This document shows positions 46,436 through 57,778 of a stretch of DNA of 64,000 nt, piece by piece. The stretch's first letter is position 1, and each line of letters opens with the position of its first letter. The notes below the pieces were generated by a model. The model did not search any database, was not told the origin of the DNA, and saw only the letters and a program-made list of their open reading frames with translations. A program made the position numbers and the translations under genes. Source of the stretch: Streptomyces sp. NA02950 (lineage in GTDB: Bacteria > Actinomycetota > Actinomycetes > Streptomycetales > Streptomycetaceae); the NCBI RefSeq assembly GCF_013364155.1, contig NZ_CP054916.1, forward strand, positions 868,001 to 932,000, written 5' to 3'.

Positions 46436-47447
46436 CGTGGGGTCCTCCCACCGGATTCGCCACCCGTGCTCAGCTCACGCACCATCGTCGCACCGCGCGC
46501 CCGGTCCCGCGCGCCGGACGGCACTCACCCCGCGTTGCGCCGCTGGAACGATGTGCATCGGCTCAGTGGGTGACCGTGGCGCCGTCGGAAGTGACGCCGC
46601 CGCCCGGGGCTGCGAGGGTCAGTGCGCCTACCGGTACGTCACCGTGAAGGAGAGCGCCAGTGAACGCCAGTGCCGAGCAGCCCCGTCCGATCCCGCTGCC
46701 CCCGCTGCTCACCGGGCAGAAGGCCCTGGTGACCGGGGCCAACTCGGGCATCGGCAAGGCCACGGCGCTCGCCCTGGGCCGCGCGGGCGCCGATGTGGTC
46801 GTCAACTACGTCTCCGACCGCCCCTCGGCCGAGGCCGTGGTCAAGGAGATCGAGGGCCACGGGGTGCGGTCCTTCGCCCACCAGGCGGACGTGTCCCAGG
46901 AGGACCAGGTGGTCGACATGGTCAAGGCCGTGGTCGACCGCTTCGGCACCTTGGACATCCTGGTGTCCAACGCCGGGCTCCAGCGTGACGCCCCGACGGT
47001 GCGGATGACCCTGGCGGAGTGGCGACAGGTCCTCGATGTCAATCTCACCGGCCAGTTCCTCTGCGCCCGGGAGGCGATCAAGGAGTTCCTGCGGCGCGGG
47101 GTGGTGCCGGAGGTGTCCCGGGCGGCCGGGAAGATCGTCTGTATGAGTTCGGTCCACCAGATCATCCCGTGGGGCGGACATGTGAACTACGTGTCGTCGA
47201 AGGGGGGTGTGGCGATGATGATGCAGACCCTGGCACAGGAGCTCGCCCCGCAGCGGATCCGGGTGAACGCGGTGGCGCCCGGTGCCATCAAGACCCCCAT
47301 CAACCGCAGCGCGTGGGAGACCCCGGAGGCGCTGGACGATCTGCTGTCCCTCATCCCCTACGGACGGATCGGCGTCCCGGACGACATCGCCAACGCGGTG
47401 GTACTGCTCGCCTCGGACCTGTGCGACTACGTGGTGGGCACCACCCT

Positions 47448-49301
<1,854 letters not shown>

Positions 49302-49349
49302 GAGGTTGCTCCTGGGATCGGACCGGTTCTCCGGATGCGCTGATTATTC

Positions 49350-49364
49350 TTCCGCATCACGGAA
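49350..49364. promoter_or_regulatory. AllR-like box upstream of gcl
   Basis: TTCCGC-ATC-ACGGAA, one mismatch from the inverted repeat TTCCGC-N3-GCGGAA that I recall as the site of the allantoin regulator AllR in Streptomyces coelicolor. It is 49 bases before the gcl start. An overlapping GGAATTCC palindrome follows (49361-49368). Confidence 0.6.
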
Positions 49365-49435
49365 TTCCAATTCTGCTGAACGGAAAAGATGGTCCATGGC
49401 GGGAGGGAGCCCGTCAAGGGGCGCGCACCGGTGGT

Positions 49436-50293
49436 TCAGCCCTCCCGCCGGTAGAGGTCGGTCAGCAGGGCCACGGCGGCCGGTGCGGCCGGATGGGGGT
49501 CGTCCCGCCACCAGATGAGCCGCACCGGGATGGGCGCGGCGTCCCGCAGCGGCCGGAAGACGATCCCGGCCCGCGGGTACTGGGTCACGGTGGACTCGGC
49601 CGTGATCCCGATACAGCGCCCGGTCGCGATGACGGAGAGCCAGTCGTCGACGTCCTGGGTGTACTCCATGACCGGACGGCGGTCCGGCGGCCACAGATCG
49701 GCGGTGGTGGTGCCGGTGCGCCGGTCGATGACCAGGGTGCGGTCGCCGGTCTCGGCGAGCCGGATGGAACGGCGGCGCGCCCACGGGTCGTCGGCGGCCA
49801 TCGTGCAGTAGCGCCGCTCGAGCCCGACCACCACACTCTCGATCCGCCGGTCCTCGGGCTCGGTGCGGACCACGGCGATGTCGCAGGCGCCCTCGGCAAG
49901 CCCTCCCGTCGCGGAGTTGGTGCGCACCAGATGCAGTTCCACGTCCGGGCGCGCCGCGGGCCAGCGGCGCTGGAACTCCAGGGTGTGGCGGCCCATGGCC
50001 GACCAGGCGTGGCCGATCCGCAGCCTGCTGTGCCCGGTGGCGGCCTCGCGCACCAGGTCGTCGGCCTCGGCCAGCAGACGGCGGGCACGGGAGAGGACCT
50101 GGGTGCCGGCCGCGGTGGGCACCACCTCCCGGCTGGTGCGGCGCAGCAGCCGTACGCCGAGCACGGCTTCGAGCGAGGCGAGGGTACGGGAGACGGCCGC
50201 CTGGGAGACGCCCAGGTCGATGGCGGCGTCGGTGAAGCTGCCCGCGTCGGCGATCGCGACGAGGCAGCGCAGCTGCCGTAGTTCGAGACTCAT
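49436..50293 (-). CDS. LysR-family regulator
   Basis: 285 residues. N-terminal LysR helix-turn-helix (FTDAAIDLGVSQAAVSRTLASLEAVLGVRLLRRTSREV) and a substrate-binding effector domain (about 90-285). It is divergent from a DMT exporter, the classic arrangement in which the LysR protein controls the neighbouring exporter. CATA-N9-TATG (50291-50307) overlapping its own start is a possible binding site. Confidence 0.88.
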   Translation of the reverse strand: MSLELRQLRCLVAIADAGSFTDAAIDLGVSQAAVSRTLASLEAVLGVRLLRRTSREVVPTAAGTQVLSRARRLLAEADDLVREAATGHSRLRIGHAWSAMGRHTLEFQRRWPAARPDVELHLVRTNSATGGLAEGACDIAVVRTEPEDRRIESVVVGLERRYCTMAADDPWARRRSIRLAETGDRTLVIDRRTGTTTADLWPPDRRPVMEYTQDVDDWLSVIATGRCIGITAESTVTQYPRAGIVFRPLRDAAPIPVRLIWWRDDPHPAAPAAVALLTDLYRREG

Positions 50294-50361
50294 AACTCAA
50301 GCGTATGGATTACGCGTCCCATGCATTTTGTGAAAGGACGGCATGGTCTCACGCTCGACGC

Positions 50362-51321
50362 ATGCGGACGATGACGCGCGGGCGGCGGACGGCCCAGGCC
50401 GGTGTCGATGGCGGGGCCGGTGTCGGTGCCGGGAACGGGATCGAGGGAGGCGGGACTCCGGGTTCCGCCGGGGACGGCGGGGGCCGCCGTCTCGCGGGGA
50501 TCGCGATGATGTGCGGCAGCGGGCTGTCCAACCAGACCGGTGCCGCGATCGGCGCGCTGGCCTTCCCGGTGATCGGTCCGGCCGGGGTGGTGGCGGTGCG
50601 GCAGTGGGTGGCGGCGGTGGTGCTGCTGTCCGTCGGACGGCCGCGCCTCCGGTCGTTCACCGCCCGGCAGTGGCGCCCGGTGCTGCTGCTGGCGGCGGTG
50701 TTCGCCACGATGAACCTGTCGCTGTACAGCGCGATCGACCGGGTCGGCCTCGGCCTGGCGGTGACGCTGGAGTTCCTCGGCCCGCTGGCGGTGGCGCTGG
50801 CCGGTTCCCGACGGGCCGTGGACCTGGCGTGTGCGCTGGTCGCCGCGGCCGGGGTGGTGACCCTGACCCGGCCGCAGCCGTCCACCGACTACCTGGGCAT
50901 CGGCCTGGGCCTGCTGGCCGCCGTGTGCTGGGCGTCCTACATCCTGCTGAACGGAACGATCGGGCGCAGGCTGCCGGGAGCCGAGGGTTCGGCGGCCGCC
51001 GCCGGGCTGTCGGGACTGCTGTTCGTGCCCGTCGGCACCGTGGTCCTGCTCCACCATCCGCCGACCGGACCGGCGCTGGTCTGTGCGGCGGTCGCGGGGG
51101 TGCTGTCCTCGGCCGTGCCGTTCGTCAGCGATGTGCAGGCCCTGCGGCGGGTGCCCGCGCGGTTCTTCGGGATCTTCATGAGCGTCAACCCGGTGCTGGC
51201 CGCCGTGGTGGGCCTGGTCGTGCTGGGCGAGTCGCTGACGTGGAGCGCCTGGACGGCCATGGCCGCCGTCGTGGTCAGCAACGCGGTCAGCGTCCTGGCA
51301 TCGGGGCGCCGCGCCGGGTGA
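50362..51321 (+). CDS. DMT-superfamily (EamA/RhtA-like) exporter
   Basis: 319 residues with ten predicted helices in two EamA repeats (LSNQTGAAIGALAFPVIGP and SAAAAGLSGLLFVPVGTVVL regions). RhtA-type features include LYSAIDRVGLGLAVTLEFLGPL and the mirrored FFGIFMSVNPVLAAVVGLVVL. Such proteins export threonine, homoserine or other small metabolites. ATG 50362 is chosen, although ATG 50371 is equally possible; the stretch from 50305 lacks a ribosome binding site. Likely controlled by the divergent LysR protein. Confidence 0.83.
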   Translation: MRTMTRGRRTAQAGVDGGAGVGAGNGIEGGGTPGSAGDGGGRRLAGIAMMCGSGLSNQTGAAIGALAFPVIGPAGVVAVRQWVAAVVLLSVGRPRLRSFTARQWRPVLLLAAVFATMNLSLYSAIDRVGLGLAVTLEFLGPLAVALAGSRRAVDLACALVAAAGVVTLTRPQPSTDYLGIGLGLLAAVCWASYILLNGTIGRRLPGAEGSAAAAGLSGLLFVPVGTVVLLHHPPTGPALVCAAVAGVLSSAVPFVSDVQALRRVPARFFGIFMSVNPVLAAVVGLVVLGESLTWSAWTAMAAVVVSNAVSVLASGRRAG

Positions 51322-51348
51322 CGCGTCGGCGGGGGGACGGACGGGTGC

Positions 51349-51507
51349 CTAGTGGGTCTGGATCCACCACGCCATCAGGCCAATGGCCGCGGTGCCGGAT
51401 GCGTACGAGGCGCCGCGGACGAAATTCGCCGCGGCGAGCCGGCCGTATCGACGCCATCTGCTGCTGGAACGACTGGGTACGGGTGGGCGAACCTCCATCG
51501 TGTGCAT
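51349..51507 (-). CDS. Small single-helix membrane protein
   Basis: 52 residues. A basic N-terminal half (PPVPSRSSSRWRRYGRLAAANFVRG) is followed by one hydrophobic helix (SYASGTAAIGLMAWWI). ATG 51507 has AAGGGG 6 bases upstream, and AT-richer DNA (CTTTTGTATGCTTTC) lies behind as a probable promoter. No named family recognised; similar tiny proteins are widespread in Streptomyces. Confidence 0.55.
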   Translation of the reverse strand: MHTMEVRPPVPSRSSSRWRRYGRLAAANFVRGASYASGTAAIGLMAWWIQTH

Positions 51508-51747
51508 GTGGGGCCCCTTTCGTGAACGGGGGAACGACGCGCTGAAGAAAGCATACAAAAGTGTGAACTTCCCCCATGTATCGGACTCGCCGGGAAAGGA
51601 GAATTCCGACGAAATATCAGAACGGCACGGTCAGCGGGGTTTGGCCACCGCCGGGAGGTCGCGCCCCACCCCCTGACGCACCCCGCCCCCCTGACACACC
51701 CCAAGGACACACCCCGCGGCGGTGGTGCCGGGCCCCGCCCCGTGCGC

Positions 51748-52896
51748 TCAGGCGCCGTGCCAGCGCAGCACCGCGCCCAGGCCACCGGCCGGGCCGGACA
51801 CCCCCTCCGGCACCAGCAGCACCTCGGTGTCGGCCACCGCGGCCGAGCGCATCAGCGCGTCGTCCGCGCGCGCGGGCTCGGGTGTGCTCACCCCGAGCGC
51901 CCGTGCCTGGGCCCGCTGCACCGCCACCTGGTCGGCCGAGGGGCCGACCCACACCTCATGGCGCATATCGCCGCCCGCCTGCCCCAGCAGCAGGGTGGCC
52001 GCCTGGTGGCTGCGCATCGCCTCCACCACCGCGGGCACACCCTCCGCCGCGCCGCTCGGCGCGCTGCCGTCGTGGCCGCTCTGCGCGCCCGGACGGCCGC
52101 GCCCCGCGCGGAAGGCGTCGAGGACGGACTCCAGGTGGGAGCGGGCGTGCTCGGCCCGGGCGTGGTCGATCTCCGCCTCGAGGAGCGCCCGCGAGCTTCC
52201 CGCGGCGCGACTGCCGCGCTGCACCTCCACCGCCCGCTCCCGCAGCGGCTCGGGCAGCCGGTCGCGTACCGCCCGGCGCTCCCGGGGGTCACCGGTGAGG
52301 ATCAGCAGCTGCGCATGGCTGTCCGGCCAGCGGCGGAGCAGTTCCTCGGCGACCTGGTCCGCGGTGTGGTCCCAGCTGTTCTCCATCCGGTTGCGGTAGC
52401 GCCACTCGTACCGGTCGGCGGGTACGGACCGGTGTCCCCGGCCCGGTGGACTTCCGCCCGAGGTGTGGCACAGCGGATGGGAGCCACCGGCGTCCCGCAA
52501 CTCCAGATCGGCGCCCGACCGGTCGACGTAGGCCAGCATGCAGGACGGCCACTCGCCCCGCAGGGCGGCCAGCGGCGCCACCCGCGGCAGCGAGGTCCAC
52601 GAGGTGGCCACATCGCCCGGTGACACGGCGAGCGGCATGTCGAGGACCACCTCTCCGCCCGCGGCGAACAGCGCCCGCCCCGCCGACGGCCTGGTCGCCC
52701 GCTCCCCGGCGAGTCTGCCGACCAACGCCTCGCAGGTGGCGGGGTCGGCGCCCTGGCCGGTCAGCTGATCGGCCACATACCGCTCCCGCAGCTTGCGCCG
52801 CCGGGGCGCGTCCTCCGTGGTCCGCGAGGTGTCCATGTAGACACACGCCCACGGACCGGGACGATCGAACAACGGCTTCAGGAAACCAACATCCAT
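51748..52896 (-). CDS. Bacterial eRF1/Vms1-like (Rv2629-type) protein
   Basis: 382 residues. N-terminal MDVGFLKPLFDRPGPWACVYMDTSR followed by a mixed alpha/beta domain and a C-terminal VPAVVEAMRSHQAATLLLG... DALMRSAAVADTEVLLVPEG module match the actinobacterial Rv2629-like family, related to eRF1/Vms1 peptidyl-tRNA hydrolases of ribosome rescue. In mycobacteria it is a dormancy protein. ATG 52896 with GGGGGAGG upstream is chosen. It is divergent from polX, 130 bases apart. The precise activity here is inferred. Confidence 0.7.
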   Translation of the reverse strand: MDVGFLKPLFDRPGPWACVYMDTSRTTEDAPRRRKLRERYVADQLTGQGADPATCEALVGRLAGERATRPSAGRALFAAGGEVVLDMPLAVSPGDVATSWTSLPRVAPLAALRGEWPSCMLAYVDRSGADLELRDAGGSHPLCHTSGGSPPGRGHRSVPADRYEWRYRNRMENSWDHTADQVAEELLRRWPDSHAQLLILTGDPRERRAVRDRLPEPLRERAVEVQRGSRAAGSSRALLEAEIDHARAEHARSHLESVLDAFRAGRGRPGAQSGHDGSAPSGAAEGVPAVVEAMRSHQAATLLLGQAGGDMRHEVWVGPSADQVAVQRAQARALGVSTPEPARADDALMRSAAVADTEVLLVPEGVSGPAGGLGAVLRWHGA

Positions 52897-53026
52897 GACC
52901 TCCCCCAACCCGGGGAAACACGGCCGGGACCCCTCGACCCGTAGCCCTCCGGATCGCGGTCCCTTTCCTGCACACCAGGATCCCTCCACCGCACCGGGAT
53001 CGCCAGAGCCGACTAGAATCGCTGCC

Positions 53027-54769
53027 ATGGCTCGCTCCAACGAGGAGGTCGAAGCCCTCCTGCGCGAGTACGCCGATCTCCTGCTGATCACGGGCGGAGA
53101 CGCGTTCCGGGCGCGCGCCTACGAGAAGGCCGCGCGGGCCATCGCCGGCCATCCCGTCGATGTCGCGCGGCTGGACGCCAAGGGGCTGCGGGAGATCCCC
53201 AATGTCGGCCGGTCCATCGCCGACAAGGTCGTCGAATTCCTGCGGACCGGGACCATGCCCGCGGTCGAGGAGGCGCGGGCGGCCATCCCGGCGGGGGTCC
53301 GGGAACTGACCGCCATCCCCGCCCTCGGTCCGAAGAAGGCCATGCTGCTGTACGAGGAGTTGCGGATCTCCTCGGTCGACCAGCTGGCCGGGGCGATCGA
53401 GGAGCACAAGCTGCGCGATCTGAAGGGCTTCGGGCCGAAGTCGGAGGAGAACATCCTCCATGGCATCGGGCTGCTGCGGGCCACCGGAAACCGGATTCCA
53501 CTGGACGAGGCCATGGAGGTCGCCGATGACATCGTGGCCGCCCTCTCCGAGGTGCCCGGCTGCCGGCGGTGTGCCTACGCGGGCTCGCTGCGGCGGATGA
53601 AGGAGACCGTCGGTGATGTCGACATCCTGGTGGCGGCGGAGGAATCCGCCCCGTTCATGGACGCCTTCACCGGGCTGCCGTACACCACCGAGGTCATCGC
53701 CCACGGGCTGAAGAAGACCTCGATCCGCACCACCAAGGGGCTCCAGGTGGATCTGCGGGTGCTGCCGCTGGATTCCTGGGGCGCGGGGATGCTGTACTTC
53801 ACCGGCTCCAAGGCCCACAACATCCGCGTCCGCGCCATCGCCGTCCGGCACGGCCTCAAGCTCTCCGAATACGGCCTCTTCGAGACCAAGAGCGGAAAGA
53901 AGATCGCCTCGCGCAGCGAGGAGGACGTCTACGCCCGGCTCGGTATGGAATGGATCCCGCCGACGCTGCGCGAGGACCGCGGCGAGGTCAAGGCCGCCCT
54001 CGACGGCAGCCTGCCCGCGCTGGTCCGCGAGTCCGATCTGCGCGGTGATCTGCACACCCACACCGATCTGACCGACGGTCTGGCACCGCTGGAGGACATG
54101 ATCGCCAAGGCCGAGCGGCGCGGTTACGCGTACTACGCGGTCACCGATCACGCGCCGAAGCTGTACATGCAGCAGATGACCGAGGAGAAGATGCTGGCCC
54201 AGCGGGCGCGGCTGCGCGGGCTGGACCGGGGGCGCGGCCACCGGGACACCCGGCTGCTGCACGGCGTGGAGCTCAACATCGACGCCGACGGCGAGGTGGA
54301 CTGGCCGGGCGACTTCCTCGAGGAGTTCGATGTGTGCGTGGCCTCGGTGCACTCGCAGTTCGGCCAGGACCGGGACACCATGACCCGGCGGCTGGTGCGG
54401 GCCTGCGAGAACCCCCATGTGAACATCATCGGCCATCCCACGACCCGGCTCATCGGCAAACGGCCGGGCGTGGACGCCGATTTGGACGAGGTGTTCGCCG
54501 CCTGCGCCCGTACCGGCACCGCACTGGAGATCAACGCCCATCCGGACCGGCTGGATCTGTCCGACGAGAACATCCTGCGGGCGAAGTCGCACGGTGTGGT
54601 GTTCGCGCTGGACAGCGACGCGCACTCCACCCGCGATCTGGACCATATGCGCTACGGGGTGGGCATCGCCCAGCGCGGCTGGCTCACCACGGACGATGTC
54701 ATCAACACCTGGTCGCTCACCCGGCTGCGGCGTTTTCTGCGCAAGAAACGCACCGGTGGGGGCCGTTGA
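53027..54769 (+). CDS. polX: Family X DNA polymerase with PHP domain
   Basis: 580 residues. Helix-hairpin-helix DNA-binding motifs (GLREIPNVGRSIADKVVEF, ELTAIPALGPKKAMLLYEEL), a polymerase beta-like palm with GSLRRMKETVGDVDILV and the third aspartate in LQVDLRVLP, and a C-terminal PHP phosphoesterase domain (DLHTHTDLTDG, HGVELNIDADG, HSQFGQD, EINAHPDRLD, DSDAHS) with all metal ligands. It should fill gaps in base excision repair and have 3'-5' exonuclease activity. ATG 53027 is supported by homology; spacing to an AGAG-type box is loose. Confidence 0.93.
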   Translation: MARSNEEVEALLREYADLLLITGGDAFRARAYEKAARAIAGHPVDVARLDAKGLREIPNVGRSIADKVVEFLRTGTMPAVEEARAAIPAGVRELTAIPALGPKKAMLLYEELRISSVDQLAGAIEEHKLRDLKGFGPKSEENILHGIGLLRATGNRIPLDEAMEVADDIVAALSEVPGCRRCAYAGSLRRMKETVGDVDILVAAEESAPFMDAFTGLPYTTEVIAHGLKKTSIRTTKGLQVDLRVLPLDSWGAGMLYFTGSKAHNIRVRAIAVRHGLKLSEYGLFETKSGKKIASRSEEDVYARLGMEWIPPTLREDRGEVKAALDGSLPALVRESDLRGDLHTHTDLTDGLAPLEDMIAKAERRGYAYYAVTDHAPKLYMQQMTEEKMLAQRARLRGLDRGRGHRDTRLLHGVELNIDADGEVDWPGDFLEEFDVCVASVHSQFGQDRDTMTRRLVRACENPHVNIIGHPTTRLIGKRPGVDADLDEVFAACARTGTALEINAHPDRLDLSDENILRAKSHGVVFALDSDAHSTRDLDHMRYGVGIAQRGWLTTDDVINTWSLTRLRRFLRKKRTGGGR

Positions 54770-54793
54770 GCGGGGGCGCGGTCACGGATCCGG

Positions 54794-55174
54794 TCAGCGG
54801 CGGGTGTCACGCCCGGGTGCCAGCAGCCCGACGACGGACAGCGCGGCCCAGCCCACCGACACGGCGACGGCCGCGGCACGCCGCTCACGGCCGGGCAGCG
54901 TCCGGCCCAGCAGCCCCGCGTCGCCGAGGTCCGCGGCGATCCGCAGCGCGGTGGCCGTGGTCAGCGCCGGACCGCGGGGCGCCACGGCCATGGCGAGCCC
55001 GCTCGCCGCGTCCCGCAGGCCCAGCGGGCGCAGCGAGACACGGGTCGCGGATTCCGTACGGCCGTGCGCGTCCACCAGTCCGGAGGGTCTGGCCAGCAGC
55101 GCGGGCCAGGCCGTCACCGCCACTCCGTACAGCGCCGTGGCCGCACCCACCGTCCGCAACAGGCCAACCCGCAT
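54794..55174 (-). CDS. DUF4267-like small membrane protein
   Basis: 126 residues with about four hydrophobic segments (VGAATALYGVAVTAWPALL, LRDAASGLAMAVAP, ALRIAADLGDAGLL, AVAVSVGWAALSVVGLLAP). The layout LRxLGLRDAASG resembles DUF4267 proteins of unknown role. Start ATG 55174 or GTG 55186 cannot be decided. Convergent with polX, divergent from the uracil-DNA glycosylase gene. Confidence 0.6.
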   Translation of the reverse strand: MRVGLLRTVGAATALYGVAVTAWPALLARPSGLVDAHGRTESATRVSLRPLGLRDAASGLAMAVAPRGPALTTATALRIAADLGDAGLLGRTLPGRERRAAAVAVSVGWAALSVVGLLAPGRDTRR

Positions 55175-55300
55175 CGCCCGTGTCACCCTCTTCCGTGTTC
55201 GTGATCGCCGTGGCTCATTCCTGCCCACTGTGCCCCCTGTGGCACGAGACGGCATCATCGGACGGCGACCGTCCGTCAACCCCGTCAGCCAGGAACCCGT

Positions 55301-56086
55301 ATGGCCCATCCCGATCGTGACCCCGACTCCGCTTCCGGCACCTGGCCCGCCCGGCAGGCGCCGAAGGCCCGTGCCCTCACCGAGCTGGACGCGCGGATCT
55401 GCCGCTGCCGGGCCTGTCCGCGGCTGGTGGAGTGGCGGGAGGAGGCCGCCCGCACCAAGCGCCGGGCCTTCGCCGACTGGGACTACTGGGCCCGGCCGGT
55501 ACCGGGGTTCGGACCGCCGGACGCCGCGGTGGCCATCGTCGGTCTCGCCCCGGCCGCACACGGCGCCAACCGGACGGGCCGGATGTTCACCGGCGACCGC
55601 TCCGGAGACTTCCTGTACGCGGCGCTGTACGCCCTCGGCCTGGCCAGTCAGCCCACCGCCACCCACCGCGGGCACGGGCTCGAGCTGCACGGCGTACGGA
55701 TCACGGCGCCGGTGCACTGCGCACCGCCCGCCAACCGGCCCACCCCCGGGGAGCGGGACACCTGCCGCCCGTGGCTGGCCCGGGAACTCACCCTGCTGCG
55801 GCCGACGGTGCGCTCGGTCGTGGCGCTCGGCGCGTTCGGCTGGCAGGCCGCGCTGCCCGCGCTGGCCGCAGCCGGGTGGCAGGTGCCCCGTCCGCGCCCC
55901 GTCTTCGCACACGGGGCGCGGACCGAACTGCGAGCGGCCGACGGGGGCGCGCCGCTGGGGCTGTTCGGCTGCTATCACGTGAGCCAGCAGAACACCTTCA
56001 CCGGACGGCTCACCCCGGACATGCTGTGCGAGGTGCTCCGCGGGGCGGCGGAGGCGGCCGGGCTGCCGGTGTCCGGTACGGACTGA
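55301..56086 (+). CDS. Iron-sulfur uracil-DNA glycosylase, family 5 (UdgB-like)
   Basis: 261 residues. Cluster-binding cysteines in RCRACPRLV and CAPPANRPTPGERDTC; motif GLAPAAHGANRTGRMFTGD (catalytic-water motif A with Ala rather than Glu/Asp, as in family 5) and HVSQQNTFTGRLT (leucine loop). It removes uracil, and probably hypoxanthine and other deaminated bases, in a high-G+C genome. ATG 55301 with AGGA upstream. It lies near polX, so both repair genes are close together. Confidence 0.88.
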   Translation: MAHPDRDPDSASGTWPARQAPKARALTELDARICRCRACPRLVEWREEAARTKRRAFADWDYWARPVPGFGPPDAAVAIVGLAPAAHGANRTGRMFTGDRSGDFLYAALYALGLASQPTATHRGHGLELHGVRITAPVHCAPPANRPTPGERDTCRPWLARELTLLRPTVRSVVALGAFGWQAALPALAAAGWQVPRPRPVFAHGARTELRAADGGAPLGLFGCYHVSQQNTFTGRLTPDMLCEVLRGAAEAAGLPVSGTD

Positions 56087-56191
56087 CCGGACGGCCCGCC
56101 GTGGTCTCCGCGTGGGTCTGTGCGCGGTGGGGAGGCCCCGGGCACTGGGGCAGGAGGGCGCCCGGAGCCTCGATCTGAGGGACGGCCTGGC

Positions 56192-57778
56192 TCAGTTGAG
56201 TCCGGCGTCCGCGTCACCGGCGTCGCCCGCGTCGGCGGCTCCGGCGTCACCCGCGCCCGCGTCACCGGCACCGGCGTCACCCGCGCCCGCGTCACCACCG
56301 GCACCGCCGTTGGCCTGGGCACCACCGTTGGCCTGGGCACCACCGTTGGCCTGGGCACCGCCGTTGGCCTGGGCACCGCCCTGGTCACCGGCGCCACCCG
56401 CGGCACCGCCTTCGTCACCCGCGCCACCGGCTCCACCGGCGTCGCCCGCGTCACCGCCACCACCACCGGCGTCGGCGCCGATGACGGCACCGGTGGCCTC
56501 GAGCGCACCGGTCACCGGCTGGAAGAAGGTCTCGCCGCCCTGGGTGCAGTCGCCGCTGCCGCCCGAGGTCAGACCGACCGCCGCGTCCTCGGCGAACATC
56601 GCACCGCCGCTGTCACCGGGCTCCGCGCACACATCGGTCTGGATGAGGCCGTTGACGATGTCGCCGTTGCCGTAGTTCACCGTGGCGTTGAGACCGGTGA
56701 CCTCGCCGTCCTTGAGCCCGGTGGTGCTTCCGGAGCGCTGCACCTTCAGGCCCACGCTCGCCTCGACCGCGCGCCCGATCTCCTGGGTGCTGCCGTTCTG
56801 GAGGTCGACGGTGCTGGACGCCTTGGTGTTGGCGTCGTCGTACATGACGAGCGCGAAGTCGTTCTCGGGGAACTTGGAGTCCTGCACGGTGCCCACCTGG
56901 TTGGCGCCCGCCTCGTCCGAGGTCCAGGTCTGGGAGGCGTTGCCGCAGTGGCCCGCGGTCAGGAAGCCCGGCGCTCCGTCGACGGTGACGTTGAAGCCGA
57001 GGGAACACCGCGCGCCACCGCCGAAGATGGCATCGCCGCCGTCGAGACCGTCCGCGGCCTCGTCACCGCCGGCACCTCCGGCGGCCCCGGCTCCGGCGTC
57101 ACCCGCGCCCCCGGCACCGCCCGCACCCGCGTCGCCGGCGCCTTCGCCACCCGCCCCGGCGTTCCCGGCCCCGGCCTCACCGCCCGCACCGGCGTCACCG
57201 GCATCACCGGCATCACCGGCATCACCGCCTTCGGCGCCCGGCTGGGCCGGTTCCTCGCCGTCGAAGCGCTTGAACTCGCCCTTGGACCGCTTCACGCTGA
57301 CCAGGCCGTCCATCGCGTCGGTGGCCTTGGTCAGGGTGGCCCATTTGGTGCCGGTCACCGTGCGGTCCGCGGTCACCTGTACCTGGTTGGTGACCGGGTC
57401 GATCGACCACGCCGTGCCGGGCACGGAGGCGTCGCTGCTCAGCGTCTTGGTGGCACCCTTCAGATCCGCCATGCTGTTCTTGACGATCTTGGCCACGGCG
57501 CCCTTGGCGCGGACGTCATCGGCCGAGTTCTCGTCCATCACATTCATGACGAGCTTGCGGGTGCCGTTGTCGTAGTACCAGCCCGCGCCGTTGTCGCCGA
57601 GGTCCGAGGCGAGGGAACGGGCGAGTTTCACCGCCGCGGTGGACGAGAAGGTCTTGGCCTCCGACGACTTGTCCGGGCTCGCGTTGGCGTTGGGCAGCAG
57701 GATGACTGCCGCACCGAGCGCGGCGATGGCAGCTCCGGCGACGGCAACGTTGCGCTTGTTCACACGTCGGTGGCTCAA
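56192..57778 (-). CDS. Streptogrisin-type S1 serine protease with repetitive Gly/Ala/Asp linkers
   Basis: 528 residues, secreted. Signal peptide (about 1-33), alpha-lytic-type propeptide (about 34-175), a Gly/Ala/Asp linker (about 180-245), the chymotrypsin-fold catalytic domain (about 255-440) and a C-terminal Gly/Ala/Asp tail (about 440-528) with four QANGGA units. The triad is His277 (TAGHC), Asp307 (ENDFALV) and Ser390 (GDSGGA). The start is TTG 57778, unusual but supported by GGAGG 8 bases upstream; GTG 57763 would be too far. A low-complexity insert between propeptide and protease, and the long acidic tail, are atypical for streptogrisins. They may hold the enzyme at the cell wall. Confidence 0.88.
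   Translation of the reverse strand: MSHRRVNKRNVAVAGAAIAALGAAVILLPNANASPDKSSEAKTFSSTAAVKLARSLASDLGDNGAGWYYDNGTRKLVMNVMDENSADDVRAKGAVAKIVKNSMADLKGATKTLSSDASVPGTAWSIDPVTNQVQVTADRTVTGTKWATLTKATDAMDGLVSVKRSKGEFKRFDGEEPAQPGAEGGDAGDAGDAGDAGAGGEAGAGNAGAGGEGAGDAGAGGAGGAGDAGAGAAGGAGGDEAADGLDGGDAIFGGGARCSLGFNVTVDGAPGFLTAGHCGNASQTWTSDEAGANQVGTVQDSKFPENDFALVMYDDANTKASSTVDLQNGSTQEIGRAVEASVGLKVQRSGSTTGLKDGEVTGLNATVNYGNGDIVNGLIQTDVCAEPGDSGGAMFAEDAAVGLTSGGSGDCTQGGETFFQPVTGALEATGAVIGADAGGGGGDAGDAGGAGGAGDEGGAAGGAGDQGGAQANGGAQANGGAQANGGAQANGGAGGDAGAGDAGAGDAGAGDAGAADAGDAGDADAGLN
56309..56380. repeat. Four 18-bp tandem repeats in the protease tail
   Basis: Unit GTTGGCCTGGGCACCRCC at 56309, 56327, 56345 and 56363. 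On the coding (minus) strand it encodes the repeated hexapeptide QANGGA. Confidence 0.9.
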
